From: JBBPXY01 sp038200435
GTDB lineage: Bacteria > Actinomycetota > Thermoleophilia > Solirubrobacterales > Solirubrobacteraceae
Assembly (NCBI GenBank): GCA_038200435.1
Contig: JBBPXY010000067.1
Span: 1 to 48,699, forward strand
Reading direction: 5' to 3'
Length of the DNA stretch: 48,699 nt
The notes beneath the pieces were generated by a model. The model had not been told where the DNA came from, did no database searches, and saw only the letters and a list, made by a program, of their open reading frames with translations. Made by a program: the position numbers and the translations under genes. This document shows, in pieces, positions 39,848 through 47,935 of the stretch; the first letter of the stretch is position 1; every line of letters begins with the position of its first letter.

Positions 39848-40834
39848 ATGGCCACTACGGCTGCAGCAAAGAACAAGAGCAAGGCGAAGAAGACCGCGAG
39901 CGCCAACGGCAACGGCCGCAGCAAGGCACGGCGCAAGCAGGCCGACACGCACGCGAAGCAGGCCGCGAAGAGGATGGACGCCAAACGCGAGCAGGCTGCC
40001 GGCGGGCTGTCCGGCGCCGTCGCAGAGCGCGCCGGCGAGTGGTCTCTCGAAGGGCCCGACGCGAACGCGATGGAAGCCCAGAAGTACTTCTGGAACTCGC
40101 TGATGGACTACTGGTTCCGTATGGAGATGGAGGGGTGGGATCGCATCCCCGAACCGCCTGCGCTCTTCATCGGCATCCATTCCGGCGCGCCGTTCGTGTG
40201 GGACGCATGGACGATCGGCGCCCAGTGGTGGCGCCGGTTCGGCTCCGAGCGAGTGCTGCACGGCACCGCGCACGATGCGCTCATGGCCGCTCCGCTGGTG
40301 GGCAACTTCTTCCGGAAGATGGGTGTGCTCCCCGCCGCGCCCGACTCGATTACTGCCGCTCTTGCCGCGGGCCACGATGTTGCCCTGTGGCCCGGGGGCG
40401 AGGTTGATTCGCTGCGCTCCTGGACCGATCGGGACAAGGCGATCCTCGGCGGCCGCACCGGGTTCATCAAGCTGGCCATCCGCTCCGGGGTGCCGATCGT
40501 CCCGATCGCGACGGTGGGTGGAGCGGATTCCATGCCGGTGCTCCTGACGGGTGAGGGCATCGCACGCGCACTGCGCCTCGACAAGATCGCGCGGCTGAAG
40601 ATGTTCCCCATCGCGATCAGCGCACCGTGGGGCATCGCTCCAGCGATGCTTCCTGAGATTCCGCTCCCGACGAAGATCCGCACGACGTTCCTGGACCCGA
40701 TCGAGCTGGACCGCGACCCGGCCCGGGCCGAGGACGACGACTACGTCGAGGCGAAGTACGAGGAGGTCCGCGCGAGCATCCAGCGAGGGATGGACGCGCT
40801 GGCTAGGCGCCGGCGGTTGCCGCTGTTCGGCTGA
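39848..40834 (+). CDS. lysophospholipid-type acyltransferase
   Basis: 328 residues with GAGGAGA before the ATG. The first 60 residues are a Lys/Ala/Arg-rich disordered stretch (KNKSKAKKTASANGNG), unusual for this family. The catalytic part has IGIHSGAPFVWD in place of the NHx4D block, HGTAHD, FFRKMGVLPA and LWPGGEVDS, the (F/W)PGG(E) motif of PlsC/LPLAT enzymes, then GVPIVPIATVGG. The pattern matches the DGAT2-like bacterial acyltransferases, so it should acylate a membrane lipid acceptor. It lacks clear TM helices. It converges with the HMG-CoA reductase gene with a 3-nt gap. Confidence 0.88.
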   Translation: MATTAAAKNKSKAKKTASANGNGRSKARRKQADTHAKQAAKRMDAKREQAAGGLSGAVAERAGEWSLEGPDANAMEAQKYFWNSLMDYWFRMEMEGWDRIPEPPALFIGIHSGAPFVWDAWTIGAQWWRRFGSERVLHGTAHDALMAAPLVGNFFRKMGVLPAAPDSITAALAAGHDVALWPGGEVDSLRSWTDRDKAILGGRTGFIKLAIRSGVPIVPIATVGGADSMPVLLTGEGIARALRLDKIARLKMFPIAISAPWGIAPAMLPEIPLPTKIRTTFLDPIELDRDPARAEDDDYVEAKYEEVRASIQRGMDALARRRRLPLFG

Positions 40835-40837
40835 GGC

Positions 40838-42025
40838 TCAAGGCCGATTGCGCCCGTACAAGTCATGCGCCTCGACCCACTCCTCCGCGACGATCGCCGA
40901 GCCGAGTGACAGCTCCCCGCACAGCACCGTCGCCGCCACGATCTCGGTGAACTTGCGGACCTTGTCGGTGCCGTAGCAGTCGAGCATCTCGAGGCACTCG
41001 CGCTGGGTGGCTAGTCCCGTGCCACCGCCGTAGGTGCCGACGATGAGCGACGGGATCGTCACCGAGTAGTAGTAGTCGTCGTTCTCGCGCAACTCGGCGT
41101 AGACGAAGGCGGCCGAGGACTCCGCGACGTTGGCCGCGTCCTGTCCCGTCGCGATGAACATGGCCGTGATGCCGTTGGCGGAATGCGCGCCGTTGTTGTT
41201 CACGCCCGACATGAACCCGCCGAGGTTCGACACCTGGCGCGCGCGGTACATGAGCTTCGAGTCCGAGCGCATGATGTTGTGGAAGAGCTCGTTGGGGATC
41301 GTCGCCTCGGCGATCACCCGCTTGCCGCGCGTGCGCAGCATGTTCACCTGCGAGGACTTCTTGTCGGTGGCAAAGTTCGATTCGAGGAAGTACTGCTCGA
41401 TGGCCGGGTGGTGCTCGGAGATCCACTTGCACGCCGCGTAGGTCGCCTTGCCCGTGAGGTTCTGGCCGGCCGCGTCGCCCGTCGAGTAGTTGAAGCGCGT
41501 GTAGCGGATGCGCCCGGCTGAGTACTGCTCGATCTCCTTGAGCTTCCCCGACTTGGTCGTGCTCTCAGCGACCTCCTTGATCTCGTCGAAGTGCTCGTGG
41601 AGCCATTCGCCGAACGTGCGCGCCTCGCGCGCGCTGGCGAAGAGGAACGCGGGCGCGCGCTGCATGTGGTCCTCGACGATGGTGGTCTTCACCCCGCCTG
41701 CCTCGTGAAGCAGCCGCATGCCGCGGTTGTAGGAGGCGACGAGCGTGCCCTCCGCCGTGGCCATGGGGACGTAGAACTCACCCTGGGCGTGCTCGCCGTC
41801 GACCAGCAGCGGACCGGCCAGGCCGATCGGCACCTGGGCCACGCCGACGAACTGCTCGACGTTGCCGGTCAGCGTCGCCGGATCGAAGGAGTAGTTCGAG
41901 ACGTGCTCGAGCGAGCTACCTGTCTGCTCGCGGACGAACTCCTGCCGCCGCGTGGCGGCATCGCGCGTGTAGTCGTCCTCCTTGTCGCGCGGTACTCCTA
42001 CGCGCTCCCGTCGCTCGCCGGACAT
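40838..42025 (-). CDS. class I hydroxymethylglutaryl-CoA reductase
   Basis: 395 residues from ATG 42025. Converts HMG-CoA to mevalonate with NADPH. Seen: SNYSFDPATLTGNVEQFVG with VPIGLAGPLLVDGE, MATAEGTLVASYNRG (catalytic Glu), TGDAAGQNLTGKAT where most enzymes have DAMGMN, SNFATDKKSSQVNMLRTRGK (catalytic Lys), GAHSANGITAMFIATGQDAANVAESS (catalytic Asp), SVTIPSLIVGTYGGGTGL and the C-terminal His in EAHDLYGRN. No sterol-sensing or membrane domain. The length and motifs are class I, the eukaryote/archaea-like type. No other mevalonate genes are in the window. Confidence 0.95.
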   Translation of the reverse strand: MSGERRERVGVPRDKEDDYTRDAATRRQEFVREQTGSSLEHVSNYSFDPATLTGNVEQFVGVAQVPIGLAGPLLVDGEHAQGEFYVPMATAEGTLVASYNRGMRLLHEAGGVKTTIVEDHMQRAPAFLFASAREARTFGEWLHEHFDEIKEVAESTTKSGKLKEIEQYSAGRIRYTRFNYSTGDAAGQNLTGKATYAACKWISEHHPAIEQYFLESNFATDKKSSQVNMLRTRGKRVIAEATIPNELFHNIMRSDSKLMYRARQVSNLGGFMSGVNNNGAHSANGITAMFIATGQDAANVAESSAAFVYAELRENDDYYYSVTIPSLIVGTYGGGTGLATQRECLEMLDCYGTDKVRKFTEIVAATVLCGELSLGSAIVAEEWVEAHDLYGRNRP

Positions 42026-42032
42026 TGCCGCG

Positions 42033-42038
42033 ATGATG
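42033..42038 (-). promoter_or_regulatory. possible -10 element for the HMG-CoA reductase gene
   Basis: CATCAT on the minus strand ends 7 nt before ATG 42025, the same spacing as other leaderless candidates but a weaker match. Confidence 0.25.
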
Positions 42039-42122
42039 CCAGGCCGGGTGCGCAGATGATCCGCGCCACGCTCCCGGCACGCAATGCTCTGAGATGTCCG
42101 ACCCTCGCCAACCCCGTCAGCG

Positions 42123-43370
42123 ATGAAGATCGCCATCGTCGGCGCCGGTGTCTCCGGCCTCACCGTTGCGCACCTGCTGCACCGCGACCATGAGGTCACG
42201 GTGTTCGAGGCAGGCGACTACGCGGGCGGTCACACCAACACGGTGCGGGTCGACACCGAGCACGAGACCCACCACGTCGACACCGGCTTCATCGTCTACA
42301 ACGACCGCAACTACCCGAACTTCGAACGGCTCCTGCGCCGCATCGGCGTCGAGGGGCAGCCGTCGGACATGTCGTTCGCGGTCAGCGACGAGCAGGGCGA
42401 CTTCGAGTACGCGAGCACGTCGGCGAACGGGCTCTACGCGAAGCGCTCGCATCTCGCGACGCCGTGGTTCCAGCGCATGATCGCGGACGTGCTGCGCTTC
42501 CAGCGCTCCGTGCGTGAGCTACTGAGCAGCGCTGGGCCCGGCCCGTCACTCGGCCACTGGCTCGAGGAGCAGAAGTTCTCGCGGCCCTTCGTCGAGCGCG
42601 TCATCGTGCCGCAGGCCTCCGCCGTGTGGTCGGCCGATCCCGCGCAGATGTGGACGTTCCCCGTGCGCTTCCTGGCCGAGTTCTTCGACAACCACGGGAT
42701 GCTCAGCCTGCGCGACCGCCCGCAGTGGCGCACGGTGAAGGGCGGCTCGGCTCGCTACGTCGAAACCCTCGTCGAGCCGTGGCGCGACCGCCTGCGGCTC
42801 AGCGCCCCCGTGCAGGCGATCGCCCGGCACGACGATCATGTGCTGCTCACTGCCCGGGGGGAAGAGCCCGAGCGCTTCGACGAGGTGGTCGTTGCCACCC
42901 ACTCCGATCAGGCGCTCGCCCTGCTCTCCGACGCGAGCGATCGCGAGCATGAACTGCTCGGCGCGATCCCCTACCAGGCCAACGAGGCGGTGCTGCACAC
43001 CGACCGGAGCCTGCTCCCCCGCCGGCGCCGAGCGTGGGCAAGCTGGAACTACCACCTGCTCGACGTGCCCTCCCCGCAGACCACCGTGACCTACCACATG
43101 AACCGCCTTCAGAACCTGTCGGCCGACCGCGAGTTCTGCGTCACGCTCAACCGCACCGGCGAGATCGATCCCGCAAAGGTGATCCGCACGATCTCCTACG
43201 CCCATCCGGTCTACACCGCGGGCGGGGAGGAGACCCAGGCGCGGCACTCGGAGATCAGCGGGGTCAACCGGACGCACTTCTGCGGGGCCTACTGGAAGTG
43301 GGGCTTCCACGAGGACGGCGTGGCCAGCGGAGTGCGCGTGGCCGAGCGGTTCGGGGCGCGGATGACATGA
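42123..43370 (+). CDS. FAD-dependent amine oxidase-type oxidoreductase
   Basis: 415 residues. The N-terminal dinucleotide-binding motif is KIAIVGAGVSGLTVAHLL, with VTVFEAGDYAGGHTNTVRV as the second family box and VDTGFIVYNDRNYPNFERLL following. A conserved C-terminal stretch THFCGAYWKWGFHEDGVASGVRVAE closes the FAD site. Members of this group are found beside DUF1365 and cyclopropane synthase-like genes and are annotated as NAD/FAD-dependent amine oxidoreductases or desaturase-like. Its stop overlaps the DUF1365 start (ATGA), so the three genes form one operon. Confidence 0.92.
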   Translation: MKIAIVGAGVSGLTVAHLLHRDHEVTVFEAGDYAGGHTNTVRVDTEHETHHVDTGFIVYNDRNYPNFERLLRRIGVEGQPSDMSFAVSDEQGDFEYASTSANGLYAKRSHLATPWFQRMIADVLRFQRSVRELLSSAGPGPSLGHWLEEQKFSRPFVERVIVPQASAVWSADPAQMWTFPVRFLAEFFDNHGMLSLRDRPQWRTVKGGSARYVETLVEPWRDRLRLSAPVQAIARHDDHVLLTARGEEPERFDEVVVATHSDQALALLSDASDREHELLGAIPYQANEAVLHTDRSLLPRRRRAWASWNYHLLDVPSPQTTVTYHMNRLQNLSADREFCVTLNRTGEIDPAKVIRTISYAHPVYTAGGEETQARHSEISGVNRTHFCGAYWKWGFHEDGVASGVRVAERFGARMT

Positions 43371-44116
43371 GTGCGAGCGCGATCTACGAAGGCAGCGTGC
43401 GCCACCGCCGCTTCACGGAGGCCCCGGACGACTTCACCCACGACGTGGCGCTGGCCTACGTCGACCTCGACGAGCTGCCCGAGCTGCTCGGCGGCCGCCT
43501 CGTCTCCCGCCGCCCCGGGGCGCTGCGCTTCCGCCGCGAGGACTACCTCGGCGATCCGGCGTCCTCGCTCTCCGAAGCCGTCCGCGACCTCGTCGCCGAG
43601 CGCACCGGCACGCGACCCGACGGGCCGATCCGGATCCTCACCCACCTGCGGTCGTTCGGGCATTGCTTCAACCCGGTGTCGTTCTACTACTGCTTCGACG
43701 CGGCCGGCACCCGGCTGGACGCGATCGTCGCCGAGGTCACCAACACCCCGTGGGGCGGGCGCCACGCCTACGTGCTCCCTCGTGTAGAGACAACGGGGAA
43801 CGTGTTGAAGGGGTCATCCGCGAAGGTGTTGCACGTCTCCCCGTTCATGGGGATGGACCATCAGTACGAGTGGCACGTAGCGCCGCCCGGACCGACCCTC
43901 TCGGTGCACATCGAGAGCCACCGCGCCGGCAGCGTGGCCTTCGACGCCACCCTTTCGCTGCGTCGCCGCAAGATCACCCGCCGCTCCGTGGCCGACATGA
44001 CCTTGCGCTACCCCCTGGCCACCGGCCGCGTGCTGGCGCTCATCTACGCACACGCGCTGAAGCTGAAGCTGCGAGGCGTGCGCGTCCATCCCCACCCGAA
44101 GGCGAGCTCCGCATGA
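43367..44116 (+). CDS. DUF1365 family protein
   Basis: 249 residues starting at ATG 43367 inside an ATGA overlap. SAIYEGSVRHRRF at the N-terminus, DELPELLGG, RREDYLGDP, LTHLRSFGHCFNPVSFYYCF, AIVAEVTNTPWGGRHAYVL, KVLHVSPFMGMDHQYEWH and RYPLATGRVLALIYAHALKLKLRGV make the family certain. Its biochemical role is unsettled; its constant partners are the FAD oxidoreductase and the CFA-type methyltransferase, which points to modified fatty-acid synthesis. Conserved His and Cys residues (FGHCFNP) could be catalytic or bind metal. Confidence 0.95.
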   Translation: MSASAIYEGSVRHRRFTEAPDDFTHDVALAYVDLDELPELLGGRLVSRRPGALRFRREDYLGDPASSLSEAVRDLVAERTGTRPDGPIRILTHLRSFGHCFNPVSFYYCFDAAGTRLDAIVAEVTNTPWGGRHAYVLPRVETTGNVLKGSSAKVLHVSPFMGMDHQYEWHVAPPGPTLSVHIESHRAGSVAFDATLSLRRRKITRRSVADMTLRYPLATGRVLALIYAHALKLKLRGVRVHPHPKASSA

Positions 44117-45360
44117 CCGAGCGGTTGTCCAAGCTGATCGTCCTGGCCTTCTTCCGGCGCATATCGACCGGGCAGCTCACGGTCGTCGAGGGCGGCAAGC
44201 GCCGCGTCTACGGCGCCGGCGCGCCGGCGGCCACAGTGCAGGTGCGCTCGCCGGGCGCCTGGCGCGCCCTCTTGCGCGGTAGCCGCGGCCTGGCGGAGTC
44301 CTACCGCGACGGGCTGTGGGAGTCACCCGACCTCACCGCGGTCGTGAGGCTCGCCGCGCGCAACGTGCAGGGCCTCGACTGGCTGCGGCGCGCGGTGGCA
44401 CCCGTGCGCGCTCCGATCCAGCAGGCGGTCGGGCTCGTGGCGCGCAATACGCGCCGTCGCAGCCGGCGCGACATCTCCGCGCACTACGACTTGGGCAACG
44501 ACCTGTTCGAGCTCATGCTCGACCCCACGATGATGTACTCGTGCGCTCTGTTCGAGCGGCCCGGAATGACGCTCGAAGAGGCGTCGGTCGCCAAGCTCGA
44601 CCGGGTCTGCGAGAAGCTCGAGCTCGGTCCTGAAGATCACCTCATGGAGATCGGCACCGGGTGGGGGAGCATGGCCATCCATGCGGCCTCGACCACGGGA
44701 TGCCGGGTGACGACCACGACGATCTCGCGCGAGCAGCACGCGTACGCAACGCAGGCGGTGGCGCGCGCCGGCCTGTCTGACCGCGTCACAGTCCTGCTCG
44801 ACGACTACCGCGACCTCCGCGGGCGCTACGACAAGCTCGTCTCCATCGAGATGATCGAGGCCGTCGGCTGGCAGCACTTCGGCACCTTCTTCGCGAAGTG
44901 CTCCGATCTCCTCAAGCCCGACGGGCTGATGCTGCTGCAGGCGATCACGATCGACGATCGCGCCTACGACGTCGAGAAGGCCGGCAAGAGTTTCATCAAC
45001 ACCTATATCTTCCCCAACGGCTGCCTGCCCTCGCTCGAGGTCATCTCGCGCTCGGTCGCCCGGCGCACCGACATGCGGGCGGTGGACCTCGAGGACATCA
45101 CCCCGCATTACGTCGAGACCCTCCGCCGCTGGCGCTCGAGCTTCCACCGTCACTCCGAGCGGGCGGCCGCCCTCGGCTACGACGAAGGCTTTCAGCGCCT
45201 GTGGACCCTCTACCTCTGCTACTGCGAGGGGGGCTTTGCCGAGAGCCGCATCGGCGACGTGCAGATGCTGCTGGCCAAGCCGCACCGCACCGTCACTTCA
45301 CGCACCGAGATCCACCTCGCCGAGGAAGCGACGGCGTCTACCGTCGCGGCGAGCGGCTGA
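44113..45360 (+). CDS. cyclopropane-fatty-acid-synthase-like methyltransferase
   Basis: 415 residues; ATG 44113 is in an ATGA overlap with DUF1365. The first 120 residues are the CFA-synthase N-terminal domain (GQLTVVEGGKRRVYG, GLAESYRDGLWESPDL). The catalytic half has the signature ISAHYDLGNDLFELMLDPTMMYS, the SAM motif MEIGTGWGSMAIHA, SIEMIEAVGWQHF and SFINTYIFPNGCLPSLEVIS. It transfers a methylene or methyl group to an unsaturated acyl chain of membrane phospholipid. Its 3' end overlaps the convergent SDR gene by 23 bp. Confidence 0.95.
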   Translation: MTERLSKLIVLAFFRRISTGQLTVVEGGKRRVYGAGAPAATVQVRSPGAWRALLRGSRGLAESYRDGLWESPDLTAVVRLAARNVQGLDWLRRAVAPVRAPIQQAVGLVARNTRRRSRRDISAHYDLGNDLFELMLDPTMMYSCALFERPGMTLEEASVAKLDRVCEKLELGPEDHLMEIGTGWGSMAIHAASTTGCRVTTTTISREQHAYATQAVARAGLSDRVTVLLDDYRDLRGRYDKLVSIEMIEAVGWQHFGTFFAKCSDLLKPDGLMLLQAITIDDRAYDVEKAGKSFINTYIFPNGCLPSLEVISRSVARRTDMRAVDLEDITPHYVETLRRWRSSFHRHSERAAALGYDEGFQRLWTLYLCYCEGGFAESRIGDVQMLLAKPHRTVTSRTEIHLAEEATASTVAASG

Positions 45361-46132
45361 ACATTCGCGCCGAGGCCGAGTCGAGCAGCCACGAGGGGCC
45401 GCGCGCGGCGAGCTTCGCAAAGCCCGTCTTGCCCCCGGGGCTCAGCACGTGCTTGTCGGTCTTGATCGCTTCGACGACCTTCTCGGCCCACACCTCGGGC
45501 GAGACCTTGTCCCAGCTCGAGGTGTCCATGTGGCGCCCGTACACGTCTTCGGTCGCGTCGAGCATGTCGGTGTCGACACCCGGGGTGACGAGGTGCAGGG
45601 TCGTGACTCCCGTGCCTTTGAGCTCGCGGCGCAGCGACTCGGTGAGCGCGACCACCCCGGCCTTCGACGCCGCGTAGGTGGTGGCGGCGGGGAAGTAGGC
45701 GTAGCCGCTGATCGAGGCGTTGTTGACGATCTTGCCCGAGCGGCGCTCGAGCATTCCCGGGAGCACGCGGTGCGTCAGGTGGGCGACTCCGAGCAGGTTC
45801 ACCTGGAACATGGCGTAGGCCGCCTCCATGTCCTGGTCCTCGAGCAGGCCGCCCGTCATGAGCCCGGCGTTGTTGATGAGGATGTCGACGGTCCGGAGCT
45901 CGGTTTGCAGCGCGTCGCAGCTCGCGTCGATCTGCTCCCGCGAGGAGAGGTCCACGCGCACCGGCCGGATCTCGGGGCCCCCGGCCCGAAGCGCCGGGGG
46001 ATCGAACCGCTCGACCGACCGGACGCCGGCGAGGACGAGGGCCAGCGGCTCGGCCGAGAGCCGCTCGACCAAGGCGCGGCCGATACCACGATTGGCACCG
46101 GTCACGAGCACGGTGCGGCCGCTGAGATCCAC
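45338..46132 (-). CDS. short-chain dehydrogenase/reductase
   Basis: 264 residues from GTG 46132. The Rossmann loop is TGANRGIG; NNAG appears in ILINNAGLMTGG; the catalytic triad is Ser in NNASISGYAYFP and Tyr/Lys in YAASKAGVV (YxxxK). VRVDLSSREQ follows strand 3. The family is the classical SDR type that reduces ketones or oxidises alcohols; substrate unknown. A TAGGCT hexamer 7 nt upstream of the start suggests a leaderless message, divergent from the small membrane protein gene. Confidence 0.93.
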   Translation of the reverse strand: MDLSGRTVLVTGANRGIGRALVERLSAEPLALVLAGVRSVERFDPPALRAGGPEIRPVRVDLSSREQIDASCDALQTELRTVDILINNAGLMTGGLLEDQDMEAAYAMFQVNLLGVAHLTHRVLPGMLERRSGKIVNNASISGYAYFPAATTYAASKAGVVALTESLRRELKGTGVTTLHLVTPGVDTDMLDATEDVYGRHMDTSSWDKVSPEVWAEKVVEAIKTDKHVLSPGGKTGFAKLAARGPSWLLDSASARMFSRSPRR

Positions 46133-46139
46133 GTGGGCA

Positions 46140-46145
46140 AGCCTA
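46140..46145 (-). promoter_or_regulatory. -10 element of a probable leaderless promoter (SDR gene)
   Basis: TAGGCT on the minus strand ends 7 nt before GTG 46132. Confidence 0.4.
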
Positions 46146-46177
46146 CTCTCGCGTGATCCGGGGCCGAGCGCCGGCCG

Positions 46178-46183
46178 TAATCT
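46178..46183 (+). promoter_or_regulatory. -10 element of a probable leaderless promoter (46191 gene)
   Basis: TAATCT ends 7 nt before ATG 46191, with no Shine-Dalgarno sequence. Confidence 0.45.
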
Positions 46184-46190
46184 TCAACCT

Positions 46191-46556
46191 ATGTCCAACT
46201 CGCGCAAAGCTGCCCTCGCCGTTCTTTCCTTCCGGATCATCTACGGGGCGGCCCTGATCGTTGCGCCGGTGCGAACGACCAAGTCGTGGCTCGGCGCCGC
46301 CGCTAAAGGTGGCGGCTCGGTGCCCACGCGCGCGCTGGGCGCGCGTGAGATCGCCCTCCACGCGGGCGGCATTGCCGCGTTGCTGGCCGACGAGCCTGTA
46401 CATCCGTGGCTGTTCGCGAGCATCGCCGGCGATTGCGCCGACATCGCCTCGACCTTCGTCGCGTCTTCGGACCTCCCCGACGGCGCCCCCGGCAAGACCG
46501 CGGTGGTGGCCGGTGCATCAGCCGCCATCACGGCCGGCGTCGCCGCCGCCCTGTAG
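46191..46556 (+). CDS. small membrane protein, unknown
   Basis: 121 residues with hydrophobic segments LAVLSFRIIYGAALIVA (about 9-25), REIALHAGGIAALLAD (about 52-68) and a C-terminal VVAGASAAITAGVAAAL. The central HPWLFASIAGDCADIASTFV is a fourth, weaker segment. It resembles small four-helix membrane proteins of the DUF4267 kind, but I am not sure of the family. ATG 46191 is preceded at leaderless spacing by TAATCT. The alpha/beta-hydrolase gene follows after 10 nt, so they are likely co-transcribed. Confidence 0.78.
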   Translation: MSNSRKAALAVLSFRIIYGAALIVAPVRTTKSWLGAAAKGGGSVPTRALGAREIALHAGGIAALLADEPVHPWLFASIAGDCADIASTFVASSDLPDGAPGKTAVVAGASAAITAGVAAAL

Positions 46557-46566
46557 ACCCCAGGCC

Positions 46567-47322
46567 ATGTCGCTCGCGTTCGACCGCCGGGGAGCCGGCG
46601 ACCCACTCATCCTGCTGCATCCACTCGGAGGCGACCGGCAGGTTTGGGAGCCCGTGATGGATCGCCTGGCGAGACAGCGAGACGTGATCGCGGTCGACAT
46701 GCCCGGGTTCGGCGGGTCCCCGCCCCTCCCCGAGGGCGACCACGCGACACCCGCAGCGCTTGCCGACGCAGTCTCGGGCCTGATGGACGAGCTCGAGATC
46801 GATCGCCCGCACGTGGCGGGCAACTCGCTCGGCGGCTGGGTCGCGCTCGAGCTGGGCTTGAGTGAACGGGCACGCTCGGTCACGGCGATCGCGCCGGCAG
46901 GCCTCTGGCCCCAGCCCTTGGCGCCTCGGCGCGGCGTGGCCCGCAGCATCGCCCGGGCCGCACTGCCGGTGATTCCAGCGCTGGTGGCCAGCGAGGCCGG
47001 CCGCCGCGTTGCCCTCATCGGCACGGTGGCGCGGCCGGAGAAGATCGATCCTGAGGCTGCGGCGCGACTTGTCCGCGGTTACGCCGAGGCGCCGGGGTTC
47101 GACGCCGCCAACGACGCCATGCGCTCCGACCGGTTTCGCGCGCTCGAGCGCATACGGGTGCCGCTCACCCTGGGCTGGCCCGAGTTCGACCGGCTCGTCG
47201 CGCGGCCCGCTCACCTTCCCGCGCGAGCCCGCAGCGCGGTTCTGCGCGGCTGCGGCCACATGCCGATGTGGGACGACCCGGAGCAGGTCGCCGACCTGTT
47301 GTTGGCGGGCAGCTCCCGGTAG
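46567..47322 (+). CDS. alpha/beta-hydrolase
   Basis: 251 residues, no signal peptide. The pattern is DPLILLHPLGGDRQVWEPV (oxyanion loop HPLGG), VIAVDMPGFGGSPP, nucleophile Ser in VAGNSLGGWVALELGL (GNSLGG) and the catalytic His in CGHMPMWDDPEQVAD. The Asp/Glu after strand 6 is probably in GWPEFDR. The fold and motifs are those of small esterases, epoxide hydrolases and C-C hydrolases (HPLGG, GNSLGG). Substrate unknown. Likely in one transcript with the preceding membrane protein gene. Confidence 0.93.
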   Translation: MSLAFDRRGAGDPLILLHPLGGDRQVWEPVMDRLARQRDVIAVDMPGFGGSPPLPEGDHATPAALADAVSGLMDELEIDRPHVAGNSLGGWVALELGLSERARSVTAIAPAGLWPQPLAPRRGVARSIARAALPVIPALVASEAGRRVALIGTVARPEKIDPEAAARLVRGYAEAPGFDAANDAMRSDRFRALERIRVPLTLGWPEFDRLVARPAHLPARARSAVLRGCGHMPMWDDPEQVADLLLAGSSR

Positions 47323-47366
47323 ATCGGAGAGCTCGCCGGGCACGACCCTGTGTGACCGCCGGCACT

Positions 47367-47393
47367 TTGACAACGTCGCAGCGGGGGTAGGCC
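47367..47393 (+). promoter_or_regulatory. candidate promoter of the CsbD-like operon
   Basis: CTTTGACA at 47365-47372 and GGGGGTAGG at 47383-47391 can be read as a housekeeping-type -35 with TAGGCC, or as a general-stress sigma promoter of the GTTT/GGGTA kind. I cannot decide between them. Confidence 0.35.
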
Positions 47394-47425
47394 CGTAGTG
47401 ACCTTCGAATGAGGAGTACCTCGAC

Positions 47426-47935
47426 GTGACCAATCCTGACGCTGAAGAGCAGACAGCCGGCGGTGCGCTAGGCAAGCTGGCCGGTAAGGCCAAGGAAGCG
47501 GCCGGGTCCCTCACCGGCAACGACGACCTCGCTCGCGAGGGCCGCTTGCAACAGGCGCAGTCCGAGGCCGAAGCTGACGCTCGCCGCGAGGCGGAGCAGG
47601 CTCGCCAGCGCGAGGCCAAAGCCGGCCTCGTAGCTGAGAAGACCGACACCGAGATCGAACGCGAGCGCCTGCAGACCGAGATCGCCGCGTCGGATCGCGA
47701 GGAGTCGATCGAGCAGCAGACCCAAGCCGCCCAGCGCACGGCCGCCGAGAAGGCCGAGCACGACAAGACTCTGGCCGGGACGCAGAAGCGCGCCCGGGAA
47801 CAGGCCGCGACGCAGGCCGAGCAGCGCGCGGAGACCGAACGGCTCGCCGACGCTCAGACCGCTGTGCGCCTGGAGCAGGAGGCGCGCCGCGCCGAAGCGC
47901 GCGCCAACGCCATCGACCCCGAGGAGCAGAACTGA
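47426..47935 (+). CDS. CsbD-like domain with long coiled coil
   Basis: 169 residues from GTG 47426 with GAGGAG upstream. The first about 40 residues (GKLAGKAKEAAGSLTGNDDLAREGRLQQAQ) are a CsbD-like stress domain, as in Bacillus CsbD, a general-stress protein. The remaining about 130 residues are a continuous Ala/Glu/Gln/Arg helix, almost certainly a coiled coil. Typical CsbD proteins are about 60-70 residues, so the extension is unusual. Its stop shares a base with the next gene (TGATG), whose product is another coiled coil, so the two may form a complex. Confidence 0.85.
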   Translation: MTNPDAEEQTAGGALGKLAGKAKEAAGSLTGNDDLAREGRLQQAQSEAEADARREAEQARQREAKAGLVAEKTDTEIERERLQTEIAASDREESIEQQTQAAQRTAAEKAEHDKTLAGTQKRAREQAATQAEQRAETERLADAQTAVRLEQEARRAEARANAIDPEEQN

